Shown: positions 36,328-45,023 of the stretch, piece by piece
How the letters are laid out: every line of letters begins with the position of its first letter
Position numbering within the stretch: the first letter of the stretch is position 1
From: Fibrobacterota bacterium
Lineage (GTDB): Bacteria; Fibrobacterota; Fibrobacteria; UBA11236
Assembly: GCA_019509785.1 (NCBI GenBank)
Contig: JAEKLQ010000069.1
Span: 1 to 64,000, forward strand
DNA: 64,000 nucleotides
Direction: 5' to 3'
Notes under the pieces: model-generated
What the model was told of the DNA's origin: nothing
Database searches by the model: none
Seen by the model: only the letters and a program-made list of their open reading frames with translations
Made by a program: the position numbers and the translations under genes

Positions 36328-37339
36328 AAACGGACACGCGATTCGTCGCTCCACGTTTCGTGGACCTGCATGTGCATCGGGACTTGCCCTGGGTCGGCGC
36401 CGCCTGGCGCCTTAGGGTCCAGGAATTCCGATTGGAATCTCTGGATCGCGTGGATGTTCCTTTCCCGACGGCTCCGGCGCGGATAGGCGAAGACGGTGCG
36501 GTGACGCCCGGCGTTTTCGGGGTCGCCTTCTACCGCACCTATCTGCTGCGACCCGCGAGGGCGCGGCGGGAGCTGTTCGCCTCCCTGGCGCGCTTCCGCC
36601 GCACGCTGGCATCCGCGGGCGCGCGCATCCTGGAAAGCCGTGCCGACCTGGAAGCGGGCGGTTACGATGACGGCCCAGTGCACCCTTCCCCGCACCGTCC
36701 CTCGTACGATGCAGTACAGGTTCCCGCCCACGGAGAAACCTTCCTGCTGTGCGTGGAATCCCTGCGTTACCTGCGGGATCCCATCGACGTGCGGCGACTC
36801 TGGGACCTGGGGGTGCGCTCGCTCCAGCCCATCCATTTCCTGGATACCTCCTGGGGCGGATCCTCGCGGGAGGGGTTCCTGCCGTCGGGCCGGGGCGGTC
36901 TGACGCCATTGGGTCGCGCCATGTTGGCCGAAATGGCCAAGGTGGGGATGATTTTGGATCTGGCGCATATGAACTCGCGTACGGCGCGGGAATGCCTGGA
37001 AGCCTATCCGGGGCCTGTCTTCTGTTCGCATACCGGTTTTTCGGGAGTGAAGCGTAGCGCGCGTAACCTGGATGCCATCCCGCGCGGGAGGCCTGGACGA
37101 GGGCCTTTTGCGCGACAGCCCATGCCCTGGCGGAGCTGGCCCCCGAAGGACGGACGCTGGTGGCGGTGGGATCGGACCGCGGCGCGCCCATCCAGGCGCC
37201 GTCTTGGTTCTTTTCGGCCGGGCATTTGGAGGAGATCGCCGCCGAACTGGTCCGAGGCGGATGGAGCGATGCGGAAGCCCAGGGGTTTCTGGCCGGGAAT
37301 GCTTTGGATTTCCTGCGGCGATCCCTGCCTATATCTTGA
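36324..37339 (+). pseudogene. Peptidase M19 (membrane dipeptidase) remnant with frameshift
   Basis: Downstream of the glycosyltransferase, one frame reads VDLHVHRDLPWVGAAWRL, CVESLRYLRDPIDVRRLW, GLTPLGRAMLAEMAKVGMIL, DLAHMNSRT and FCSHTGFSGVKRSARNLD, the metal-site motifs of renal dipeptidase family M19. At about 37071-37093 the frame changes: the C-terminal part (LVAVGSDRGAPIQ, EEIAAELVRGGWSDAEAQGF, GNALDFLRRSLPIS, stop at 37339) is in another frame. The usual segment between SHTG and GSD is also about 30 residues short, which suggests a deletion. No ATG start is in frame; CTG 36324 overlapping the upstream TGA or GTG 36360 are candidates. A sequencing or assembly error is an alternative to true decay. 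Confidence 0.6.
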
Positions 37340-37459
37340 ACGGATGACGCTCCAATCACTCGCCTCATGCTTAGCATACGGTTTGTGCCTAGATTTATTT
37401 TCGGGCCAATCGGGTTTCCGCTACCCACCCAACGAACTACTGCTAGGAGCCGCTAAAAT

Positions 37460-37810
37460 ATGCCCAATAGAATCCAGGTCCGTTGGATAGCCTGCACCTT
37501 GCCGCTTTGGCTTGCCTTGATGGGATGCGACCCATTGCGCGGAAGCGGGTGCACCTGCTCATTGGAAGACCGGGTCAACGTCTGCGCGAAAGGCAAATAC
37601 GATGGAATGGAATCCGTCTCCTACCGCCGGGAACGCGGCAACGGAGGGCTGGATAGCGTGTCTTCCGGCAGTCCGCGTTGTTTCGATGAGCTTTCCGGCA
37701 GGCAGCGCATCCTGGTTTACGAGAACGGCGCCCTCATCGATTCCTCGGCATGGTTCACCTTGCGGACGGTCGACTGCTGCCATGGGGAAGCCAAAACCGT
37801 CATTTTCTGA
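37460..37810 (+). CDS. Small Cys-rich lipoprotein
   Basis: The 116-residue product has a lipoprotein signal (PLWLALMGC, lipobox L-A-L-M-G-C at residue 23) and six further cysteines (GSGCTCS, NVCAKG, SPRCFD, VDCCHG), which may form disulfides in the periplasm. AGGAG lies about 12 bases before ATG 37460. The family is not recognised. It is preceded by the broken M19 gene and followed by a cluster of GGCGCGCC palindromes. Confidence 0.6.
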   Translation: MPNRIQVRWIACTLPLWLALMGCDPLRGSGCTCSLEDRVNVCAKGKYDGMESVSYRRERGNGGLDSVSSGSPRCFDELSGRQRILVYENGALIDSSAWFTLRTVDCCHGEAKTVIF

Positions 37811-37844
37811 TTGAGCCGTTGATCGCGGGCATCCCCAAAAACCG

Positions 37845-37978
37845 TGGCGCGCCAATGGCGCTCCCGGGGAAGCTACTTTGGCGCGCCAAGGATTCGCATT
37901 GGCGAGCCACCGAGGCGCTTCATTTGCGATTTCTGAGCGCTACATTGGCGCGTCATCGGGGGCTACATTGGCGCGCCG
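37845..37978. repeat. Cluster of five TTGGCGCGCC-type palindromes
   Basis: TGGCGCGCCA (37845-37854), TTGGCGCGCCAA (37878-37889), TTGGCGAGCCA (37899-37909), TTGGCGCGTCA (37945-37955) and TTGGCGCGCC (37969-37978) lie within 134 bp. Two are preceded by GCTACA, one by GCTACT. The cluster occupies the gap between convergent genes and enters the last codons of the acylase gene. Confidence 0.7.
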
Positions 37979-40283
37979 CGCCCAGATCGACCACATGGGG
38001 AAACGCCAAGGTTACCCCCTCGGCGCTGAGCGGCAGACGCACGTAGCGCCGGCGCTTCCAATCCTCCCAGAGGTCCAGGCTGTTTTCCGAGAGTAGCCAC
38101 CCATCCTGGCCCCCCAACAAGGCGAACCAATTCCCGTCGGGGTCGGAGAGATCGGAAATGTGGCGGGCCACCGCGCCGTAGGTGACCGCGTGCGGGCCTG
38201 CCGAAACGGGATGCGCGGACTTGTGCACCGTCTGGGCCGAACCATCGGCAGGGGCGTCGTCGAATACGAAGAGGCGACCGATGGTAGGTAACGCGCGCAA
38301 TGGGTGCGCGGGCCGCAACCGGTGCAGGAGGCCCCAGGCGGGGCGCCTGCGCCAGGCGGAATAGGCCTTATCCACGCCCGCCTCCAGGGCCTCGAGCAAC
38401 TTGGGGCCGGGCTCCCGCGCCAGCTCTTCTTCCAAAACCCGATAGGCCGCCTCCGAGGCCAGCAGGTATTTGGCCAAGGCCTTCCCGTACCCGACCTCCA
38501 GATGCGGCAAGGCGAAATGGTATAGGATGAGTTGGAAGGCCGCCGCGCCCCGGGAGTTGGATTTGTAATCGCCGTCCCACTCCGCCAGGCACCGGAGCAT
38601 CATGGGTAGTCCGCTTTTCCCTCTAGCGGCCCCGCCACCGCGGGAGGCGGAAGTCTGCCCGATGCGCAGTGAAAGCAGATGGCGCAGCCGATCGCATGAG
38701 GATGAATGCACGTCGGCCTGTATGGCCTTGATCCTTTCCAGGCCCAATTCGCGGGTCCCAAGCAGCAAGGCCCGGATGCGCTCATGGCGGTCGCCGGGAG
38801 GGAAGAGATAACCGATGGGGAAGCCGGTATCGGCCGGCAGGTTGTTGGCCGAGACCACGCATCCATCGGCGGGATCGAACAAGCCCGGCAAGCCGGCGGA
38901 ATCGGCCAGGGATCGCCAGGCCCGATCGGAATCGGCGGGGGAAACCAGGAGATCGGCGGGGGCTCCCTGGCGCCGCCGCGGCAGGCGCACCGCCATCAAT
39001 TGCCCCACGTGCCCGTCGGCGTCTGCATATACCACGTTCATGCCAGACACCGCGTAGGTGGCGAAGGCGGCGCGGAACTCCTCCCAGCCGCGGGATCGGC
39101 TGGCGGCCAGGAAGGCGGAGATCTCGTCGCTGGGCGAATGGCCCATCCAGCGCAGGCATATGGGCGGCCCCCGGTAACGCGCAAGATACGGTGCGTCGCT
39201 GATGACCGGGCCGTAAGCGGTCTCGCGAAGGCGGGCCTCCACGGGAAACCAGCCGCGCACGCGTATGATCTCGCGCCGCTCGTTGAAGGCGGACGCGGGC
39301 AGTCCGCCTGCGTCCACGAGATCGCTGCTGGCGGCGTACATATTGGTCGCGCCCCAGGCCACGCGCGGATTGCGGCCCAGGCCCACGAAAGGCAAGCCCG
39401 GCAGCATCAGCCCGACCACATGGTAAGAGGGCGATTTATACCCCGCCAAAAGCCACATGTTCGGGAACATCACGCTTAGGTGCGGATCGCTGGCCAACCA
39501 AGCCTTGCCGTCGCGCGCGCGCGCCGCGAAGGAATTGCTGCCGCTCCGGATCATGCTGCCCAATAGCCGCGGCAGGTAGGCGTCCCAGCCTTCCGGCGTG
39601 AAACTGGCCGGCGAGGCATAGCCCAGTTCTAGGATGCTGCCCCAGACCGCGCGCCAGGCATGCGCGTCCCGCAGCCCAAGGATATCCATCCAAAGCACCC
39701 AGTTCACGTCGGCGCCGGCGAGGCGGGAAACCAGCAGCACGTCGTCCATGCTCCAATCGCGTACGGGAATGCGCAGCAGGGTGAACTCCAAGGGACGGCG
39801 GCGCATGCCGCGCTGATAGGTATTGACCCCGGCCACGTAGGCCTCGATCCAGGCGCGCGTTCCGGGCGGCAGCGAGGCGCGCATGCCCTCCAAGGCCTTC
39901 CCTAACCCGAGGCTGCGCAGGGAATGATCGAAAGCGACGGCCGAAGGGCCCAACAGTTCGGCCAGGCGGCCCTGGGACAGGCGGCGCGTGATCTCCATCT
40001 GTCCCAGGCGCAAATGCGCGTGCAGCGCCCCTAAGGCCACGGCCGCGTCCCGATCGGTTTCCGCCTCCACGAACGGGATCTGATGATCGTCGAAGCGCAC
40101 GCGCACAGGCTTTTCCAGGGGCAGCCCCGCGGTCGCGGCGATGAAATCGTCCAGGCGCGCGCGCAAGGAAACGCGCGGGCCGCGCAGGCGCCGCGGCAGG
40201 TCGAGCAAGCGCAGCAAGTGCGGCACGCCGATGACGATCAAGGCGGGAAACAATCTGGCCGCGCCGGCCAGCCATCGCCTCAA
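37953..40283 (-). CDS. Penicillin-acylase-type Ntn hydrolase
   Basis: This family (peptidase S45) hydrolyses amide bonds of acylated substrates such as beta-lactams, acyl-homoserine lactones and acyl-peptides. The protein is 776 residues. It has an N-terminal membrane anchor (LFPALIVIGVPHLLRLL), a short alpha domain starting FDDHQIPFVEAETDRDAAVA, and the self-cleavage site G-S-N-S-F, where the Ser before Asn becomes the catalytic nucleophile. Further family features are GLMLPGLPFVGLGRNPRVAW and VVSANNLPADTGF. The start is TTG 40283: GGAGG lies seven bases upstream and TTGA overlaps the PlsC-like stop. A much longer frame to 41057 reads low-complexity sequence and is rejected. It is the last gene of an OlsB-OlsA-acylase operon. 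Confidence 0.85.
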   Translation of the reverse strand: MRRWLAGAARLFPALIVIGVPHLLRLLDLPRRLRGPRVSLRARLDDFIAATAGLPLEKPVRVRFDDHQIPFVEAETDRDAAVALGALHAHLRLGQMEITRRLSQGRLAELLGPSAVAFDHSLRSLGLGKALEGMRASLPPGTRAWIEAYVAGVNTYQRGMRRRPLEFTLLRIPVRDWSMDDVLLVSRLAGADVNWVLWMDILGLRDAHAWRAVWGSILELGYASPASFTPEGWDAYLPRLLGSMIRSGSNSFAARARDGKAWLASDPHLSVMFPNMWLLAGYKSPSYHVVGLMLPGLPFVGLGRNPRVAWGATNMYAASSDLVDAGGLPASAFNERREIIRVRGWFPVEARLRETAYGPVISDAPYLARYRGPPICLRWMGHSPSDEISAFLAASRSRGWEEFRAAFATYAVSGMNVVYADADGHVGQLMAVRLPRRRQGAPADLLVSPADSDRAWRSLADSAGLPGLFDPADGCVVSANNLPADTGFPIGYLFPPGDRHERIRALLLGTRELGLERIKAIQADVHSSSCDRLRHLLSLRIGQTSASRGGGAARGKSGLPMMLRCLAEWDGDYKSNSRGAAAFQLILYHFALPHLEVGYGKALAKYLLASEAAYRVLEEELAREPGPKLLEALEAGVDKAYSAWRRRPAWGLLHRLRPAHPLRALPTIGRLFVFDDAPADGSAQTVHKSAHPVSAGPHAVTYGAVARHISDLSDPDGNWFALLGGQDGWLLSENSLDLWEDWKRRRYVRLPLSAEGVTLAFPHVVDLGAARQCSPR

Positions 40284-41125
40284 GCCAATGCCTCCGCCGC
40301 GCCCACCGCCCGCAAAGCCGCGGCGGCCCGGTCCGCGAGGGCGCCGGACCCCTCCAGGGCGTCCAGGCGTTCGGCCACCGCGGCGCGCAAAGCCGCCGCC
40401 AAGGCTTTCCGATCGGGATGGGTGACCGTTTCGGGCGCGAAAGAGAGATCGGCGCGCATGCCCGGCATGCGGAAGAGCGCCAGGAAATGAGGCAGGAATT
40501 CGGCTTCGCCCCACCAGGCCATGCTCAAGGCGGCGGGAGGATGCCCCTCGGGAGCGCGGTAGCGGAGGGCGGCGGCGTAGACCGGCAGGCCAGCGGCCGC
40601 GGGATACGCGAGCAGCGGAGAGCGGAACGGGCCGACCTCGAAACCCGGCGAGCTGGTGCCCTCGGGGAATACGACCAGGCCGCCGCCGGCGGCGAAATGG
40701 CCCGCCACCGAGCGGGACACGCGCTCGGCATCCCGTTGCGAGCCGCGGTCCACGTACAAGGTGCCCGCCAGGTTGGCCAAGAGCCCTAGGCCCGGCCAGC
40801 CCGCCACCTCCTTCTTGGAGACGAAGGTGACGGGGACCTGCGATGCCAGCACGGCGATGTCGAGATAGCCCAAATGATTGGCGACGAGATAGCAGGGAGG
40901 CCGGGGAGGGCGGCCATGCACGCGCAACTCCACGCCCAGGATCCGCAACACGCCCCGGCTCCACGCCTGCGTGAATTGGGCCGCCACCGCGGGCCGGGCG
41001 GACATGGGAACGGGAATCCGGCGGATCACCCAAGCGACTATGATTATCGCCGACCACGATACGAATGCGGCCAGCCGGGCCCCCGTTTCGGGAAGGCTCC
41101 GGCGGCGCGGGCGCGGGATTTTCAA
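40280..41125 (-). CDS. olsA: PlsC-family acyltransferase, candidate OlsA
   Basis: The 281-residue protein has an N-terminal span (FVSWSAIIIVAWVI) and the lysophospholipid-acyltransferase motifs: NHLGYLD (HX4D catalytic pair), YVDRGSQRD, and FPEGTSS. In ornithine-lipid synthesis OlsA adds the second, ester-linked chain to lyso-ornithine lipid made by OlsB. The partner gene directly upstream supports this over a role in phosphatidic acid synthesis, but both remain possible. The start is TTG 41125, overlapping the OlsB stop as TTGA; a longer frame to 41317 lies inside OlsB and is unlikely. Confidence 0.8.
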   Translation of the reverse strand: MKIPRPRRRSLPETGARLAAFVSWSAIIIVAWVIRRIPVPMSARPAVAAQFTQAWSRGVLRILGVELRVHGRPPRPPCYLVANHLGYLDIAVLASQVPVTFVSKKEVAGWPGLGLLANLAGTLYVDRGSQRDAERVSRSVAGHFAAGGGLVVFPEGTSSPGFEVGPFRSPLLAYPAAAGLPVYAAALRYRAPEGHPPAALSMAWWGEAEFLPHFLALFRMPGMRADLSFAPETVTHPDRKALAAALRAAVAERLDALEGSGALADRAAAALRAVGAAEALA

Positions 41126-41979
41126 ACCAGCATTTTCCGGTACACGCCCGCGGGCATTTCCTGGGTATCCACCATGACCAGGAAATCGATGGTCTTGAAG
41201 CGCCGGTCCAGCGCGGGCTCGCCGCATACCAATCCGCCCAGGTTTAAGTAACCCTGGAACAAGCGCGGGATCTCGGGACGTACGGCGTCGAGGACGGCGA
41301 TGGGCCCGGTCTCGCACAGGTATTCGGGCAATGGCAGGGCCCGCAGGGAAGGATGCATCAGATCGAGGGCGGCGAGATGGCGGAACAGGGCGATGCCTTC
41401 GGCCGGATCCTGGCTGGTGAGCGAGCAGCAGCCGAACAGGTAGCGCTTGCCGTTCCAGTCCATATAGCGCGCCAGGCCTTTCCAGAGCAATTGCAGAACG
41501 CGTCCGTTACGGTGTTCGCGGTGGATGCAGGCGCGTCCGACTTCGACGCAGCGGTTGGTGAATTCCTCCGGGAAGGCGGAGAGATCGAATTCCTGGGCGG
41601 AATAAAAACCCCCGCGCAAGGAAGCCATCGATCCGGTCTGGATGCGATAGGTTCCGACCGCTTGGCCGGTGGAACGGCGCTCCACCATCAGGTGATGGCA
41701 TTGCGCGTCGAATTCGTCCACGTCGCGATGGGTGCGGTAAGACGCGTCCAGGCCCTCGTTAAGCTCCAGGTTGTAGACCTCGAAGCGCAGTCGGCAGACG
41801 GCGTTCAGATCGCGTTGATCCTTCGCGAAGCGGAGCAGGTAATCGCCGGACTCCTGCAGCAAAGGCGGAATGCCGCCCGCGTTGCAGGGATAGTTCCGGA
41901 GCGCTATCGGCAACGCCTCGGGCTCCGCGGGCGCGGAAGCGGGCAAGTCGATGGGCTTTTGCGTCAAGATGGTTTCCAT
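41122..41979 (-). CDS. olsB: OlsB-type ornithine N-acyltransferase (GNAT family)
   Basis: OlsB links a 3-hydroxyacyl chain from acyl carrier protein to the alpha-amino group of ornithine, the first step to phosphate-free ornithine lipids. The family pattern (PF13444) is clear: VCRLRFEVYNLELNEGL, DVDEFDAQCHHLMV, VGTYRI, CVEVGRACIHREHRNG, LLWKGLARYM and YLFGCCSLTS. The 285-residue protein has no signal peptide. ATG 41979 has AAGGGG upstream; a longer frame to 42183 reads non-conserved sequence. It is the first gene of the operon with olsA and the acylase. Related N-acyltransferases use other amino acids (Gly, Gln, Lys), so ornithine is the likely but not certain acceptor. Confidence 0.85.
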   Translation of the reverse strand: METILTQKPIDLPASAPAEPEALPIALRNYPCNAGGIPPLLQESGDYLLRFAKDQRDLNAVCRLRFEVYNLELNEGLDASYRTHRDVDEFDAQCHHLMVERRSTGQAVGTYRIQTGSMASLRGGFYSAQEFDLSAFPEEFTNRCVEVGRACIHREHRNGRVLQLLWKGLARYMDWNGKRYLFGCCSLTSQDPAEGIALFRHLAALDLMHPSLRALPLPEYLCETGPIAVLDAVRPEIPRLFQGYLNLGGLVCGEPALDRRFKTIDFLVMVDTQEMPAGVYRKMLV

Positions 41980-42236
41980 GCCAATCCCCTTTCGGTGCTG
42001 CGGGCGCCGGTCCGGATCGATTCCGCCGGCGTCGTGGGAAAGGGTACCTGGGCCGGGTTCGGATCTTGTTTCACCCCGATTGCCGTCTTGTTCAATCCCC
42101 TCGACGGAGCAGGCGCAAGAACGGATACGATGGGCGAAATCCTTACTGGAACATTCCGCAAGCGCGCTGAAACGCATCGGCAAAGGGAACGCATTGCGGG
42201 ATACGTATCCTGATTCGAATGGCTCGGAGGTTCCCC
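41980..42236. other. Divergent promoter region olsB / lipoprotein
   Basis: This 257-bp gap separates olsB (-) and the lipoprotein gene (+). It should contain both promoters. I looked for 11-bp-spaced TGTAA/TGTCA repeats (Pho box) and saw none that is convincing. Confidence 0.3.
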
Positions 42237-42683
42237 ATGAGGTTCAGAAGTGGTCTCATCCCGTTTTCCGCCCTGGCGCTCCTGATTCTGGCGGGCTGCG
42301 AACGCGTCCGGATCCGTGAACATGCCTATCCCGATGGAACGCCCAAGTCCCGCGAAGGTTTCGTGATCCGCCACGGCGATACCCTGCCCCAGGGCCTGCG
42401 GACCACTTGGTATCCGAACGGCCAGCGGGAATCGGTGGAAGCCTACGTCGATGGGTATCTCCAAGGTTACTCCCTCCATTGGAATCCGAACGGGCGACTG
42501 CGGTCGGTGGAACGCTTTTCCGACGGCGAGCGCGACGGCCAGGCCAAGTTCTGGGACGAGGACGGGGGCCTGGTCGCTTGCTACGACTGCAAGGCCCGCG
42601 ACTGCCTGCTGGCCTCCTCCCGGAATCCGGAACCGGAGCGGCTGGTGGCCCGTCCCGTCGGTCCTAACGGCGACGGCCCGTAA
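42237..42683 (+). CDS. MORN-repeat (YwqK-like) lipoprotein
   Basis: The 148-residue product has a lipobox (L-I-L-A-G-C) and three or four MORN-type repeats (HAYPDGTPKSREGF, TWYPNGQRESVEAYVDGY, HWNPNGRLRSVERFSDGE, FWDEDGGLVACYD), the pattern found in YwqK-family proteins. ATG 42237 is preceded by GGAGG six bases away, better than the in-frame ATG at 42219. It is divergent from olsB and lies 102 bp before ppk1. A role at the cell envelope is likely; a specific function is not known. Confidence 0.7.
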   Translation: MRFRSGLIPFSALALLILAGCERVRIREHAYPDGTPKSREGFVIRHGDTLPQGLRTTWYPNGQRESVEAYVDGYLQGYSLHWNPNGRLRSVERFSDGERDGQAKFWDEDGGLVACYDCKARDCLLASSRNPEPERLVARPVGPNGDGP

Positions 42684-42785
42684 AGCTCGTCCCAAAATCG
42701 ATACCCGGGGGAGGCCCACGGGCCCCCTGAAACCTGGCCGAAACATCCCCCTTTTATCTTTCCCCGCACTTCGGGAGCTTTTTCC

Positions 42786-45023
42786 ATGTCCCAACATCCC
42801 ACCCTGTTGCCCGGCGATGCCCGTTACATCGATCGCGATTTCTCATGGCTCGCTTTCAACCGCCGCGTGCTCGCGGAGGCGCGCGCCGCTGAAAACCCCC
42901 TGCTGGAGCGGCTCAAGTTCCTTTCCATCGTAGCCAATAACCTCGATGAATTCTTCGAGGTGCGCGTAGCGGGATTATTGCAGAAGGTGGAATCGGGCGT
43001 GCCCGTCGACGGAATCGCCGCGCTCGACTGCCGCGAGAAGCTGATGGGCCTTTTGCGGGTGGTGCATGCCATGGTGGCCCAGCAATACCGGTGCTGGAAC
43101 GATGAACTGATCCCGGAGCTGCGCGCCAAGGGACTGCACATCTTGGGCCAAGCGGAATTGGGCCCCGCCGATATCTCCGAGCTGCGGCTCCGCTTCCAAC
43201 GGGAGATTTACCCCCTCCTCACGCCCATCAAGGTCGATCCCGCGCATCCCTTCCCCTGGGTGCTCAACAAGGCCCTGTGCCTGGGCGTCTGGCTGGAGGA
43301 AGAGGGCCCAGTCGCCCGCGGCGGCCTGGGCGTTGTCGCCATCCCCAGGGCCTTGCCGCGCGTGCTGCCTTTGCCGGCCCAAGGCAAGGGCCACCGCTAC
43401 GTATTCATCTACGACGTCATCAAGCTTTTCCTGGGGGAATTGTTCCGCGGTTACCGCATCCGCGGTTGCGCCAGTTTCCGGGTGACGCGCAACAGCAACC
43501 TCTACCTCAACGAGGACGCCAGCAATCTGCTGGAAACGGTGGAGACGGTGGTGCACAATCGCCGCAAGGGCAACGTGGTCCGCCTGGAGATCGAAGAGGA
43601 AACGCCCGCGCGCATTCGCCGCGGCTTGATGGAAACCTTCGACCTGGAGCCGGAACTGGTGTTCAGCGCGCCCGGCCCCGTCAACCTCAACCGCCTGATG
43701 GGCCTGTACCAGATGGCGCCCATGGGCGAATTGAAGTTCCCTCCGCATGTGCCTAAGCCCGTATTCCTGGGCCGCGAGCCGCAGGACATCTTCGCGCGCC
43801 TGCGCGGGCGCGACGTGATGCTCCATCATCCCTTCGAATCCTACGATCCCGTGGTCGAGTTCATCCGCGCCGCCGCCCGCGATCCCGACGTGCTTTGCAT
43901 CAAGCAGACCCTCTACCGTACCAGCGCCGAATCGCCCGTCATGTACGCCCTCCTGGAGGCCGCGGAGCAAGGCAAGGAAGTGACCGCCGTGGTGGAACTG
44001 CAAGCCCGCTTCGACGAAAAGTCCAACATCCAATGGGCCCGGCAACTCCAGGACAAGGGCGGCACCGTCGTGTACGGGCTGGTGGGCCTCAAGACCCATT
44101 GCAAGCTGGCGCTGATACTGCGCCGCGAATCCGGCGCGGGCTCGGAGGGCCGCATCCGCGAATACGCCCACGTGGGCACGGGCAATTACCATCCCGGCAC
44201 CGCGCGGCTCTATACCGACCTCAGCCTATTCACCGCCGAACCCACCCTCGTCTCCGACATCGCTTCGGTGTTCAATTACCTTACCTCGCATTCCCGTACG
44301 CCAACGTTCGCGCGCGCCCTGGTAGGGCCGATCAATTTCCTGGAAGAGACGTTGCGGCTCATCCGGGAGGAAGAGAAGAACGCCCGCGAAGGCCGGCCCG
44401 CGGCCATCGACGCCAAGATGAATGCCCTCATCGATCGCGAAGTCATCGAAGCCCTCTATTCCGCCTCGCAGGCCGGCGTGCGCATCCGCCTGTTGGTGCG
44501 CGGCATTTGCGCCCTGCGGCCCGGGGTGAAGGGCATGAGCGAGAACGTGGAAGTGCGCAGCATCCTGGGTCGGTTCCTGGAGCATAGCCGCATCTTCCGC
44601 TTCGCCAACGGGGGCGACTCCGTCCATTTCATCGGCAGCGGCGATTGGATGACGCGGAATTTGCGCGAGCGGGTGGAAGTGATCGTACCCATCGCCGATC
44701 CGGAGATCAAAGCGCGCCTGGACGAGATCCTGCGCGTGTATTGGGAGGACACCGCCAAAGCCCTGGTGATGCATCCGGGCGGAGGCTTCGCACGGGTGGC
44801 CTCCCGAGATGCCGGTGCGCGCGAGGGCAAAGATCGTTTCGAGGCGCAGGCCTGGCTCATGATGCATCCCGAAAGCCTGCCCTCGGAAAACCGGGCGGAA
44901 GAACGGGCGGAAAAGCACGAGGAAGCGCGGCCGGAAAACCAGCCGCCGGTCCCGGGAATGATCGCCCTGCCCGGCGCGCAAGGCCTGCCGGAGAGGTCCG
45001 CCAAAGCCTATATTGGGTCCTGA
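42786..45023 (+). CDS. ppk1: Polyphosphate kinase 1, first copy
   Basis: PPK1 makes polyphosphate reversibly from ATP through a phosphohistidine. The 745-residue protein has the N domain (YIDRDFSWLAFNRRVL, NNLDEFFEVRVAGLLQ), the head domain and the two C-terminal catalytic domains: KQTLYRTSAESPVMYALLEA, ELQARFDEKSNIQWARQL, GLKTHCKL with the predicted phospho-acceptor His438, AHVGTGNYHPGTARLYTDLS and FLEHSRIF with His600. All residues needed for activity appear present. GGAG lies eleven bases before the ATG. Its stop overlaps the sixA start by one base (TGATG). A paralogue lies two genes downstream. Confidence 0.96.
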   Translation: MSQHPTLLPGDARYIDRDFSWLAFNRRVLAEARAAENPLLERLKFLSIVANNLDEFFEVRVAGLLQKVESGVPVDGIAALDCREKLMGLLRVVHAMVAQQYRCWNDELIPELRAKGLHILGQAELGPADISELRLRFQREIYPLLTPIKVDPAHPFPWVLNKALCLGVWLEEEGPVARGGLGVVAIPRALPRVLPLPAQGKGHRYVFIYDVIKLFLGELFRGYRIRGCASFRVTRNSNLYLNEDASNLLETVETVVHNRRKGNVVRLEIEEETPARIRRGLMETFDLEPELVFSAPGPVNLNRLMGLYQMAPMGELKFPPHVPKPVFLGREPQDIFARLRGRDVMLHHPFESYDPVVEFIRAAARDPDVLCIKQTLYRTSAESPVMYALLEAAEQGKEVTAVVELQARFDEKSNIQWARQLQDKGGTVVYGLVGLKTHCKLALILRRESGAGSEGRIREYAHVGTGNYHPGTARLYTDLSLFTAEPTLVSDIASVFNYLTSHSRTPTFARALVGPINFLEETLRLIREEEKNAREGRPAAIDAKMNALIDREVIEALYSASQAGVRIRLLVRGICALRPGVKGMSENVEVRSILGRFLEHSRIFRFANGGDSVHFIGSGDWMTRNLRERVEVIVPIADPEIKARLDEILRVYWEDTAKALVMHPGGGFARVASRDAGAREGKDRFEAQAWLMMHPESLPSENRAEERAEKHEEARPENQPPVPGMIALPGAQGLPERSAKAYIGS

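Noticed and set aside
40284-41057. Long minus-strand frame extending the acylase by 258 residues
   Set aside because: It reads Arg/Gly/Pro-rich antisense-like sequence inside the PlsC gene, while TTG 40283 has GGAGG and a stop overlap.
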